From Archangium violaceum (GTDB taxonomy: Bacteria > Myxococcota > Myxococcia > Myxococcales > Myxococcaceae), in NCBI RefSeq assembly GCF_016859125.1, contig NZ_CP069338.1, forward strand, positions 5,457,501-5,521,500: a stretch of DNA of 64,000 bases, given 5' to 3'. Below are positions 7,589 to 17,308 of the stretch, piece by piece. A program made the position numbers and the translations under genes. Each line of letters begins with the position of its first letter. The first letter of the stretch is position 1. The notes beneath the pieces were generated by a model, which was not told the DNA's origin, made no database searches, and saw nothing but the letters and a program-made list of their open reading frames with translations.

Positions 7589-10207
7589 ATGCTCCCCGCG
7601 TCCCACTCCCGTTCGCACACGTCCCGGTACGCCCTCGGCGCCGAAGCGGTGCTGGCGGTGTTGCTGGTGCTGCTGCCTCTGTCGCTCGGGGGCGCGCCCA
7701 CGTGGGTGCACTGGCCGCTGGTGGTGCTCGCGGGCCTCGCCTTCGTGTTGGCGTGCCTGGGGGCGTGGAGGCAGCACCGGTCGCTGCACCTGCCGCTGCT
7801 CTCGCTTCCACTCGGGGCGGGGGCGCTCCTGTGCCTCCTGCAGCTCGTCCCGCTGCCGCCGGGGTTGCTCGCCGTCCTCAGCCCCGAGGCGGCCGGGCTG
7901 CGTGACTTCGTCCTCGTCCCGCTGGGACTGGAGGGGCCGAGGCCCCTGTCGATGGAGCCTCCGGCCACCTGGCGCGAGCTGGCCAGGCACCTGGCGTACC
8001 TGCTCACCTTCGTCGCCGCGGTGCAGGTGTGCCGCTCGGAGCGCGCGCGCCGACGGCTGCTGGGCACCCTCTCCTTCACGGGAGCGGCGGTGGCCGTGCT
8101 GGGCCTGCTGCACTCGCTGTTCGGCCTCGATCGGCTCCTGGGCTTCATCGCCTTCATCCACGCGCGTCCGCCGCTGCTCACCCCCTTCGGCAACCCCAAC
8201 CACCTCGCGGCCTTCCTCGGGCTGTCGGCCACCGTGTCGTTGGGGCTCGCGCTCTCCAGTGGGACGCGGCTGCGCGCGGCGCCCTTCGTGGTGGCCACCC
8301 TGCTGGGCGGGGCTGGCGTGCTGCTGTCCCTCTCGCGCGGAGGCGTCGCCTTCTTCGTCTTCGGACAGCTCGCCTTCGCGCTCCTGCTGCTCGGGCGCCG
8401 GGCGGGGACGGAGCGGGGTCGGACGTGGCGTCGCAGCGGCACCGTGCTGCTGTGCCTCCTCGCGGTGCTCACGGTGGGCGGGCAGATCGCCTCCGAGCAG
8501 CTCCTGGCCGAGCTGGAGACCGCGGACAGCGTGGAGAAGCTGCGCCACAGCAAGCTGGAGCTGTGGCCGGCGTTGGCCTCGGTCGCGAGGGCCTATCCGC
8601 TCGGCCTGGGCCGCGGCGCCTTCGAGTCCGTCTTCCCCCGCTACCAGGAGCGGCCCGTCCTCAACACGCTCACGCACCCGGAGAACGCGGTGCTGCAGCT
8701 CGCCACCGAGTTCGGTGTGCCCGGGCTGCTGCTGCTCGCCGTGGGGCTGTGGGGGTTCATCCGGTTGGTGCGCCGCGAGGGCCTTGGCGCGGTGGAATGG
8801 GCGGTGCTCGCGGGGGTGGCGGCGCTCGGGCTGCATGATCTCTTCGACTTCAGCCTGGAGCTGCCCGCGAGCGCGGTGGCGGCGTGGGTGGCGTTGGCCT
8901 GCGTGGCCCGGCCCGAGGACCGGGAGCGCTGCGTGGCCCGGCGCGGTCATGCGCCCTTGCGCGTGCTCGCGGTGGGTGGCGTCCTGGCCGTGCTGGCGCT
9001 GGTCGCGCTCATCCCTGGACGGAGCACTTTGGCCGAGGCCGAGGAGGAGCTCGGGGACCTCGTCCGCGCGCGGGCCCCCCTGGCCGAGGTGCGTGCCCGT
9101 GGGCTCGCCCTCATCGCGCGGCACCCGGCCGATCATGCCCTGCAGGTCCTGATGGGCCTGGCGCATACGGGCCTGGGGCGCGCGGAAGCGGTCGAGGCGC
9201 TCGGCTTCGTCAACCGGGCCCTCTTCCTGAACCCGGTGGATGCGCGGGCCCACCGCGTGGCCGCACGCGCCCTGCTCACCCTGGGACGCCGCACCCAGGC
9301 ATTCCTCGAGTACCGCCTGGCCTTCGAGGCCGGGGACCAGGAGGTGCTGTGGCGCGAGGCGCTCGGGCGGGCGCGCACCCTGGAGGAGCTGCGGGCCCTC
9401 ACGCCGGAGTCGGGACGGAGCGCCGTGCTGCTCGCCACCGAGCTGATGCGCACCCGGCGTCACGAGGTGGCCCTTCCCTGGCTCGCCTGGGCCCGGGAGC
9501 ACTTCGACGCGACTCCCGAAGCCGTCCAGCTCTGGGAGCGCGAGACGCGGTTGCGGTTGGAGCGACAGGAGCTGGCGGAGGCGGAAGCCGCCAGCGCGGA
9601 GGTCTCCCGCCGGGCCCCGGACGCGCTCTCCTCGTACCTGCTGCACGCGGAGGTCCTCCATGCCCAGGGGCGCAAGGACGAGGCGCTCGAGTCGCTCGAG
9701 TCCCTGCGCACCCGCTTCCCCGGCAGCGTGGAGCTGGCCTTCACGCTCGCGCGGATGGAGGTGGAAGCGGGGCTGACCCGGCGAGCGCGGGAGACACTCC
9801 AGCAGGTGAGCCCCTTCGTGTCGGACCTGGGATTGCGCGCCCAGCTCTTCATGCTCGAGGGCTCCAGCTTCGAGAAGGAGGGGCACCGCGCGCGAGCGCT
9901 CGAGTCCTGGAAGTCCGCGGCGCGCATCCAGCCCTCCGCGGGCGTCTGGTTCAAGGTGGCGCGGCTGCACGAGTCGCTGTACCAGCTCGACGCGGCGGCG
10001 CGGGCCGTGCGCGAGGGGTTGCGGCTGCAGTCCCCGGAGCAGCGCGCCGAGGGGGAGGCGTGGGTGGATCGCCTGGAGGCCGCGGAGCGCCAGCGCGTGG
10101 AGGAGCGGCGCCGGGTGCGTGAAATGGGTGTGGACGCGCGGGACCGGCTCCTGTGGGAGGTAGGCGCGGACGAGGACGCGGGGGGAGAAGAGGACGAGGC
10201 ACCCTGA
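7589..10207 (+). CDS. O-antigen ligase family protein with C-terminal TPR domain
   Basis: 872 residues. The first 460 or so are mostly membrane segments, with a Wzy_C/O-antigen ligase pattern (PF04932): the loop after GNPNHLAAFLGL (about residue 205) and LSRGG near 252. The HPENAVLQLATEFGVPG stretch near 363 matches the conserved periplasmic loop of ligases and polymerases. From about 475 the protein becomes soluble and consists of TPR-like helical pairs (A/L-rich with repeated FxxA and AxxLxP patterns) to the end. The family transfers or polymerises polyprenyl-linked glycans at the periplasmic face. The TPR tail may dock partner glycosylation proteins. Position after ugd supports a surface polysaccharide role; which polymer is unknown. 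Confidence 0.85.
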   Translation: MLPASHSRSHTSRYALGAEAVLAVLLVLLPLSLGGAPTWVHWPLVVLAGLAFVLACLGAWRQHRSLHLPLLSLPLGAGALLCLLQLVPLPPGLLAVLSPEAAGLRDFVLVPLGLEGPRPLSMEPPATWRELARHLAYLLTFVAAVQVCRSERARRRLLGTLSFTGAAVAVLGLLHSLFGLDRLLGFIAFIHARPPLLTPFGNPNHLAAFLGLSATVSLGLALSSGTRLRAAPFVVATLLGGAGVLLSLSRGGVAFFVFGQLAFALLLLGRRAGTERGRTWRRSGTVLLCLLAVLTVGGQIASEQLLAELETADSVEKLRHSKLELWPALASVARAYPLGLGRGAFESVFPRYQERPVLNTLTHPENAVLQLATEFGVPGLLLLAVGLWGFIRLVRREGLGAVEWAVLAGVAALGLHDLFDFSLELPASAVAAWVALACVARPEDRERCVARRGHAPLRVLAVGGVLAVLALVALIPGRSTLAEAEEELGDLVRARAPLAEVRARGLALIARHPADHALQVLMGLAHTGLGRAEAVEALGFVNRALFLNPVDARAHRVAARALLTLGRRTQAFLEYRLAFEAGDQEVLWREALGRARTLEELRALTPESGRSAVLLATELMRTRRHEVALPWLAWAREHFDATPEAVQLWERETRLRLERQELAEAEAASAEVSRRAPDALSSYLLHAEVLHAQGRKDEALESLESLRTRFPGSVELAFTLARMEVEAGLTRRARETLQQVSPFVSDLGLRAQLFMLEGSSFEKEGHRARALESWKSAARIQPSAGVWFKVARLHESLYQLDAAARAVREGLRLQSPEQRAEGEAWVDRLEAAERQRVEERRRVREMGVDARDRLLWEVGADEDAGGEEDEAP

Positions 10208-10225
10208 GCCGCTGGGCTCCGGGTG

Positions 10226-10729
10226 TCATGGATGCATGGCGTGATGCTCCACGTGTCGACCCGGGCGCTCGTGGATGATGTCGGCCATCTGGGGTGACTC
10301 GAGCGCGATGAAGTCCTCGACGCTCACCTCCAGCGCCTCCTCGTGCGAGCCGGCGCGCAGCAGCAGGTCCTCGGCCACGCCCAGGCTCTCGTCCATCAGC
10401 ACCGGCAGCCCGTAGAGGTGACCGAAGGGCGGTTCCGCGCCCAGCTCGCAATCGGGGAAGTGGTTCGCGAAATCGTCCTCGGTCGCCAGCTGGACCTCCC
10501 GGACACCGAGCGCCTCCCGGACCTTCTTCAGGTCCAGTGTCTCCGAAGCGGGAGGGAGGCAGATCCACAGCTGCTGGCCGGCCCGGACGATGACCGACTT
10601 GGCCACGCGGTACCCTGTCACGTGGAGCGCCTGGGCCAGCTCCTGCGCCGTGATCGCGCGTGGGTGCCAGTGACGGAGGAAGGGGACGTGTTGCTGCCGG
10701 AGGTAATCCTGGATGGGGACGGGGATCAT
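10226..10729 (-). CDS. YbaK/ProX-type aminoacyl-tRNA deacylase
   Basis: 167 residues from ATG; longer upstream frames are non-homologous. The YbaK/EbsC domain (PF04073) fills residues about 20-150, with the conserved Lys at 44 (VAKSVIV), the PPASE segment and the GAEPPFGH motif typical of the substrate pocket. These free-standing editing proteins hydrolyse mischarged aminoacyl-tRNA, usually Cys- or Ala-tRNAPro. The substrate of this member cannot be assigned. It lies 98 bp downstream of astB on the same strand, so it may share its transcript. Confidence 0.85.
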   Translation of the reverse strand: MIPVPIQDYLRQQHVPFLRHWHPRAITAQELAQALHVTGYRVAKSVIVRAGQQLWICLPPASETLDLKKVREALGVREVQLATEDDFANHFPDCELGAEPPFGHLYGLPVLMDESLGVAEDLLLRAGSHEEALEVSVEDFIALESPQMADIIHERPGRHVEHHAMHP

Positions 10730-10827
10730 GGGCGGCACCTCTGTCTCGAAGGTGGACTGCCCCCGTCCCTCCGGCCATGGCGCGCCGGGCGAGTGCCTCC
10801 CAGGCGGGCGGGCACGCGCCCCGGGTC

Positions 10828-12153
10828 TCACCGCTGGAAATCGTAGACGCTGCCCAGGTTGAGGATGCGCGTGAGCTCGTCGAGCGCCGTCATCGTCTCG
10901 CGGGCCAGCTTCGGGTCCGCCAGGTCCCTGGCGCGCAGGTCCTCGCGGTAGTGCCGCTTCACCCAGCCAGCGAGCGCCTCGTGCAGCTCCGGGGTGTAGA
11001 AGACGTTCGCCTTCACCGCGGCGCGCTCGGTGTCGGTGAGCCACACGCGCTGGCGCAGGCAGGCCGGGCCGCCTCCATTGTTCATCGACTGGCGCACGTC
11101 CAGGTAATACACGCGCTTGACCGGGTTGTTCTCGGCCACCACGCGCTCCAGGAAGCGCCGCGCCGGCTCCGTCTCCCGGCTCTCCTCCGGCGCGATGATG
11201 GCCATGGTGCCATCCGGCAGCGTCAGCACCTGCGAGTTGAACGGGTAGGCCTTCACCGCGTCGCGCGCGGGCAGTTCCTCGTTGGTGGCCAGCACGTAGG
11301 TGAACTCATCCCCCAGCTTCTCGCGCAGCGTCTTCAGCAACCCCTGGGGGTCCACGAAGGCCAGCTCGTGCAGCATGAGGAAGCTCTGGTTGCCCACCGC
11401 CATCACGTCCGTGTGGAAGGCGCCCGCGTCGATGCCCTCGGGGGACTGCTGCGGCAGCAGCACCTGCGCCGGATCCAGCTTGTGCAACCGGGCCAGCGCC
11501 TGGCTGGCCTCGTATGTCTGCCGTGCGGGGAAGCGGGTGGGGTGGCGCACGTCATCCCGCCAGGCGCTCCGGCCCCAGGCGAGCAGGTGCACCGCCTTGT
11601 GCCCCGGGGTGGCGAGCCGGGTGTGGTTGGCCGCGCCCTCGTCCGCGAAGTGCCCACCGCCGGGCAGTGGCGCGTGGACGGCGAAGTGCTTCTCGTCCGC
11701 GAAGATGGAGCGCAGCACCGAGTGCGTCGTCTCCGCCTCCAGCGCCCGGTGGAACATCTGCTGGAGGTTGGCCGGCGTCAGGTGCATCCGCCCGTCCGCC
11801 GTGTCCTCGGAGGGCGCTCCCGTGGCCGCGTTCGCCGTCCACATGGCGGCGGAGCTGGAGGTCAGCCGCAACAGGTGCTCGGCCTCCTGCCCGGCCCGGG
11901 TGATGACCTCCTCGTCCGTACCGGAGAAGCCCAGGGCGCGCAGCGCCCGCAGCGAGGGCCTCGGCTGGGGAGGCAGCACACCCTGGCCCACGCCCAGCTC
12001 CGCCACGAAGCGCATCTTCTCCAGCCCCTGGAGGGCCGCTTCGCGGGGGTGGCTCACCTCGCCGCCATGGAGGGCGGACGCCAGGTTGCCGGGCGACAAG
12101 CCGCCGTAATTGTGGGTGGGACCGACGATGCCGTCGAAGTTGTATTCGCGCAT
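10828..12153 (-). CDS. astB: N-succinylarginine dihydrolase
   Basis: 441 residues, close to the 447 of E. coli AstB. The N-terminus MREYNFDGIVGPTHNYGG and the segment NNGGGPACLR are diagnostic. The nucleophile falls at C365, the same number as in E. coli. It converts N2-succinylarginine to succinylornithine, ammonia and CO2 in the AST arginine catabolic pathway. None of the other ast genes (astA, C, D, E) is in the window, so the pathway genes are dispersed or incomplete here. The ATG is divergent from the lpxL-like gene with only 5 bp between the two start codons, so their promoters must overlap each other's coding regions. Confidence 0.95.
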   Translation of the reverse strand: MREYNFDGIVGPTHNYGGLSPGNLASALHGGEVSHPREAALQGLEKMRFVAELGVGQGVLPPQPRPSLRALRALGFSGTDEEVITRAGQEAEHLLRLTSSSAAMWTANAATGAPSEDTADGRMHLTPANLQQMFHRALEAETTHSVLRSIFADEKHFAVHAPLPGGGHFADEGAANHTRLATPGHKAVHLLAWGRSAWRDDVRHPTRFPARQTYEASQALARLHKLDPAQVLLPQQSPEGIDAGAFHTDVMAVGNQSFLMLHELAFVDPQGLLKTLREKLGDEFTYVLATNEELPARDAVKAYPFNSQVLTLPDGTMAIIAPEESRETEPARRFLERVVAENNPVKRVYYLDVRQSMNNGGGPACLRQRVWLTDTERAAVKANVFYTPELHEALAGWVKRHYREDLRARDLADPKLARETMTALDELTRILNLGSVYDFQR

Positions 12154-12158
12154 GGGGT

Positions 12159-13088
12159 ATGGAAACGCTCGTGGAGCGCCCTCCCTTAGCAAAGCGCCTG
12201 AAGCGTTTCCTCCGCTACCTGCTCGTCCGTGCGGCATTGACCATCGTGAGCAGCCTGCCGCTGGGGCTCGCTCGGGTGTTGGGGGCGGGTTTCGGCCGGT
12301 TCGCCTTCGCCGTGGCCGGCGGGGAGCGACGCAAGGCGTTGAAGTCCCTGGCCCTCGCCTTCCCGGAGAAGTCCGACGCGGAGCGGCATGCGCTCGCCCG
12401 CGCCTCCTTCCGCCACCTGGGCATGGCCGTCTTCGAGGTGGGCGCCACCGCCTCCATGGACCGGCAGCTCGAGCGCCTGGTCCGCTGGCCGGAGGAGGAC
12501 CGGCGTGTCCTGGAGACGGCGCTCGCCCGGGGCAGGGGCGTCGTCTTCGTCTCCGGCCACGTGGGCAACTGGGAGCTGTTGGCCCGGCGGGTGGCGCGGG
12601 CGGGCTACCCCAGCCAGAGCATCGCCAAGGAGACCACGGACCCGAGGCTCACCGCGCTCGTCGAGCGCTTCCGGGCCCAGGGCGGGGTGCGCAGCATCTG
12701 GCGCGGCCAGGAGGGCGCGGCGCGAGCCATGCTGCGCGCCCTCAAGGCGGGGGAGATCCTCGGGCTGCTCATCGACCAGGACACGAAGGTGCAGTCCGTC
12801 TTCGTGCCCTTCTTCGGAGCGCTGGCGGCCACGCCCCGGGCGGCGGCGGACCTGGCGCTGCGCACGGGCGCGGCGGCGGTGGTGGGCTTCTGCCAGCGGG
12901 AGGGCGAGGGCTACCGGCTGTGGATGGAGGAGGTGCCCTGGCAGGCGAGCGGGGACCGGGAGGCCGATGCCGTCGCGCTCACGGCCGCTCTCTCGGAGAG
13001 GATAGAGGCAGCCATCCGCCGGGCACCTGAGCAATGGGTGTGGATGCACCAGCGTTGGAAGACCCGTCCCACCACCCAGACCCGATGA
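12159..13088 (+). CDS. Lauroyl/myristoyl acyltransferase (LpxL/HtrB family)
   Basis: 309 residues. A hydrophobic N-terminal anchor (about 18-55) is followed by the acyltransferase domain; SGHVGNWELL carries the HX4E catalytic motif as H134 and E139. The family adds secondary acyl chains to lipid A on the inner face of the cytoplasmic membrane. The gene ends in an ATGA overlap with lptC, making it the first gene of an lpxL-lptC-lptA-lptB operon that couples lipid A acylation with LPS export. Some family members acylate other lipids (lysophospholipid or phosphatidylinositol mannoside), so the exact acceptor is inferred from the operon. Confidence 0.85.
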   Translation: METLVERPPLAKRLKRFLRYLLVRAALTIVSSLPLGLARVLGAGFGRFAFAVAGGERRKALKSLALAFPEKSDAERHALARASFRHLGMAVFEVGATASMDRQLERLVRWPEEDRRVLETALARGRGVVFVSGHVGNWELLARRVARAGYPSQSIAKETTDPRLTALVERFRAQGGVRSIWRGQEGAARAMLRALKAGEILGLLIDQDTKVQSVFVPFFGALAATPRAAADLALRTGAAAVVGFCQREGEGYRLWMEEVPWQASGDREADAVALTAALSERIEAAIRRAPEQWVWMHQRWKTRPTTQTR

Positions 13089-13696
13089 TACAAAAGGGCC
13101 TCGTGCCACGTACCGTCCTCTTCTCGAGCCTCTTCTGCCTCCTGGCCGCCTGCTCCCCGAGGCAGGCTCCAGGTGATGCCTCAGCGCCGCCCGCCGTGGT
13201 GATGCACGGGGTCCGGCTGCGCTCGTTCGACGGCAGCACCCTGTCCATGACGGGCCAGGCCGAGCGGGCCACCTACGATCGCAACGGTGACATCACCGCC
13301 TCGAAGGCCACGCTCCTCATGCTCGGCAGGAGCCCGCTGGCGGACGCTCCTCCGGCGGGCAAGAAGGCGCGCACGAAGGACGAGGGCGCGCAGGCACAGG
13401 TGCAGGTCCCTCCGGGTGGCACGCTGGTGCGTGCGAATCTCATGGAGGGCAACCTGGGCACGAGACAGATGGTGGCCTCGGGCGACGTGGAGGTGCGCAC
13501 CGCCTCCGGGATGGTGGCTCGCTCGCCCCGGGCCACCTACGACGGGGTGCAACAGACGGCGCGGGGCACGGAAGGTGTGCAGGTGGACGGGCCGGAGTAC
13601 CACGTCCAGGCGGACGCCTTCTCCCTGTCCTTCCCCGACGAGAGCTTCGCCTTCGAGGGCTCGGTGCGGACCGTCCTGGGAGCCGCGCATGATTGA
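13085..13696 (+). CDS. lptC: LPS export ABC transporter periplasmic protein LptC
   Basis: 203 residues, starting at the ATG within the ATGA overlap with the lpxL-like stop. Residues 1-25 form a signal/anchor with a cysteine in LLAACSP that could be a lipobox, unlike the plain transmembrane anchor of E. coli LptC. The rest is a beta-jellyroll pattern with GVRLRSFDG and TARGTEGVQVDGPEY, typical of LptC/OstA-like repeats. LptC connects the LptB2FG transporter to LptA. It overlaps lptA by 8 bp and is called partly from this context. Confidence 0.8.
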   Translation: MIQKGLVPRTVLFSSLFCLLAACSPRQAPGDASAPPAVVMHGVRLRSFDGSTLSMTGQAERATYDRNGDITASKATLLMLGRSPLADAPPAGKKARTKDEGAQAQVQVPPGGTLVRANLMEGNLGTRQMVASGDVEVRTASGMVARSPRATYDGVQQTARGTEGVQVDGPEYHVQADAFSLSFPDESFAFEGSVRTVLGAAHD

Positions 13697-14672
13697 GTAT
13701 CTCGTGACGGCCTTCTTCCTGGCCCAGCCGGTGAAGCCGACCGCGTTCGAGGCCAGCGCCGGCTCGCCCGGCGGGGCGGAGGCTCCGGCGGTTCGCAACA
13801 ACACGGTCATCACCTCCCAACGGGTGTTGGGCTCACGCAACCAGGCCGTCTTCAAGGGCGACGTGGTGGTGAAGCAGGGGACGATGGACCTGCGGTGCGA
13901 CGAGATGATCGCCTTCTACAGCGGCAACGGCCCGCGTGAGGTGACGCGCGTGGAGTGCGTGGGCAACGTGCGCGCGGTGGACGGCGACCGGACGGCCAGG
14001 GGCGAGCGGGCCGGCTTCGACGTACCCAGTGGCCTGCTGGTGGTGACGGGCAATCCCGAGGCGCAGGATGCCACCACGCACCTCAAGGGCACCGAGCTGC
14101 GCATGACGGCGGGCAACAAGAACCACGAGTACCAGGTGGAGAACGCCGTCGTCACCCTCCAGTCGGCACCGTTGAAGCCGCCGTCGCGCAGGGGCTCGGG
14201 CAAGGAGTCCTCCCCACCGAGAGAGCCCGCGGTGATCTCCGCCCGGCGGGTGATCGGCTCGAACAACCAGGCCGTCTTCACGGGCGACGTGGTGGTGAAG
14301 CAGCGGACGATGGACCTGCGGTGCGACAAGATGATTGCCCACTACAACGGTCCACGAGAGGTGACGCGCGCGGAGTGCGTGGGCAATGTACGTGCGGTGG
14401 ACGGCGAGCGCTCCGCTCGGGGCGAGCGGGCCGACTTCGACGTGCCCACCGGCCTGCTCGTGGTGAAGGGCAACCCCGAGGCGCGTGATCCCACCACGCA
14501 CCTCCGGGGCTCCGAGGTGCGGATGACGGTGGGCAAATCGAATTTCGAGGTGAAGGACGCCGTCATCACCGTGGAGACGGCGCCGCTCGAGCAGCGGCAG
14601 CGCAAGGGTGGGGGTAGGAGCAATCCAGGTAGCGCGTCCGGCCACACGGGCGCGGGGGGAACGAAGCCATGA
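13689..14672 (+). CDS. lptA: LptA-like OstA protein with two tandem OstA domains
   Basis: 327 residues, against roughly 185 for E. coli LptA. A signal-like start (MIEYLVTAFFLAQPV) is followed by two copies of an OstA/LptA beta-jellyroll unit, about residues 38-145 and 180-285. The copies share nearly all positions, for example NQAVF, GDVVVKQ, TMDLRC, ECVGNVRAVDG and GLLVV.GNPEA. LptA forms the periplasmic bridge that carries LPS to the outer membrane; a two-unit protein would be a pre-joined longer segment of the bridge. The stop overlaps the lptB start (ATGA). The tail after residue 300 is low complexity (Gly/Ser/Arg). Confidence 0.85.
   Translation: MIEYLVTAFFLAQPVKPTAFEASAGSPGGAEAPAVRNNTVITSQRVLGSRNQAVFKGDVVVKQGTMDLRCDEMIAFYSGNGPREVTRVECVGNVRAVDGDRTARGERAGFDVPSGLLVVTGNPEAQDATTHLKGTELRMTAGNKNHEYQVENAVVTLQSAPLKPPSRRGSGKESSPPREPAVISARRVIGSNNQAVFTGDVVVKQRTMDLRCDKMIAHYNGPREVTRAECVGNVRAVDGERSARGERADFDVPTGLLVVKGNPEARDPTTHLRGSEVRMTVGKSNFEVKDAVITVETAPLEQRQRKGGGRSNPGSASGHTGAGGTKP
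13802..14541 (+). repeat. Tandem intragenic duplication inside lptA
   Basis: The segment at about 13802-14121 is repeated at about 14229-14541 in the same frame. Long identical DNA blocks are visible in both (for example GGGCGACGTGGTGGTGAAGC and TGCGTGGGCAA), and encoded residues look about 85% identical by eye. The inter-copy linker is Pro/Ser/Lys-rich. Confidence 0.8.
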
Positions 14673-15406
14673 GCAGCCGGTTGTACGCCGAGGGTCTCCA
14701 GAAGACCTTCCGCAAGCGCAAGGTGGTGCAGGGCGTGTCCTTCTACGTCTCCCAGGGAGAGGTGGTGGGGTTGCTCGGGCCCAATGGCGCCGGCAAGACG
14801 ACGAGCTTCAACATGGTGGTGGGCCTGGTGCGGCCCGATGTCGGCCGGGTGCGCGTGGACGACGAGGAGCTCACCCACCTGCCCATGCACCGGCGCACCC
14901 TGCGCGGTCTGGGCTACCTGCCCCAGGAGTCCTCCATCTTCCGCAAGCTCACCGTGAGCCAGAACTTCCTGTCCGTGCTGGAGCTGCAGAAGAACCTGGA
15001 CCGGTCCGCCCGCGAGAAGCGCGCCCGGGAGCTGCTGGAGGAGTTCGGCCTGGGCCATGTGGCCGAGTCGCTCGGCGAGACGCTCTCCGGTGGCGAGCGC
15101 CGCCGCGCGGAGATCGCCCGCTCCCTCATCCCCAACCCCCGCTTCATCCTCTTCGACGAGCCCTTCGCCGGCGTGGACCCCATCAACGTGGGGGACCTCC
15201 AGCGGCAGATCTCCCACCTGAAGTCCCGTGGCCTGGGCGTCCTCATCACCGACCACAACGTCCAGGACACCCTCGGCATCTGTGACCGTGCCTACATCAT
15301 CGCACAGGGGCAGATCCTGGAGGAGGGCACGCCGGCGCAGCTCGCCTCCTCGGCCCGGGCGCGTGCGGTGTACCTCGGCGAGCGATTCCGCTTGCAGTCG
15401 GTGTGA
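14669..15406 (+). CDS. lptB: LPS export ABC transporter ATPase LptB
   Basis: 245 residues, normal length. Walker A GPNGAGKTT at 37-45, signature LSGGERRR at 139-146, Walker B ILFDEP at 160-165 (D163, E164) and switch His196 in ITDHNV are all intact. It powers extraction of LPS from the inner membrane with LptF and LptG, which are not in the window. It is the last gene of the lpx-lpt operon; rpoN follows after 262 bp. Confidence 0.97.
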   Translation: MSSRLYAEGLQKTFRKRKVVQGVSFYVSQGEVVGLLGPNGAGKTTSFNMVVGLVRPDVGRVRVDDEELTHLPMHRRTLRGLGYLPQESSIFRKLTVSQNFLSVLELQKNLDRSAREKRARELLEEFGLGHVAESLGETLSGGERRRAEIARSLIPNPRFILFDEPFAGVDPINVGDLQRQISHLKSRGLGVLITDHNVQDTLGICDRAYIIAQGQILEEGTPAQLASSARARAVYLGERFRLQSV

Positions 15407-15605
15407 GCGCCGAAAAACCGGCTTCGTGAGCCGCTCGGGGGCGGACCGCACCCGCGTGCCGCTCCCCCTCCGCACGTCCATTGTTGAACGTCTTCGGCGG
15501 CGTTCGAGACAATGCAAGTACGCGGAATAAATGAAGAATTTAACGAAGTGCAAGGTACGGGCCGGACTCTCGGACACTGGACGAAGTCGGGGGGCCTTGC
15601 TACTT

Positions 15606-15620
15606 TGGCACGGTCCTTGA
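15606..15620 (+). promoter_or_regulatory. Possible sigma-54-type promoter upstream of rpoN
   Basis: TGGCACG, 4 bp, TTGA: the -24 element is perfect and the spacing is right, but the -12 element has GA in place of the near-invariant GC. It lies 49 bp before the rpoN start. It could allow sigma-54 to bind its own gene, as activator or as a blocked complex. The 15480-15560 stretch just upstream is notably A+T-rich for this genome and may hold the main promoter. Confidence 0.35.
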
Positions 15621-15668
15621 TGGCGGGCCGCCATCGAGTCGAGTGTTGAAACGGGCGGGAGACAGAGA

Positions 15669-17183
<1,515 letters not shown>

Positions 17184-17308
17184 CCGGGCCCGATGTGGCC
17201 GCGTCTCTCCTGGGCGCGGCCTTCCGGGACGGTTCTCATCCGCTCGAGCGTGTACTTCTCTCCGTCGGCCCGGGACTTGCGAACGAGCCTCTGTCGACGG
17301 AGGCACGG

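Noticed and set aside
7172-9970. 932-codon frame opposite the O-antigen ligase gene
   Set aside because: Shadow frame rich in Arg, Gln, His and Pro; no domains.
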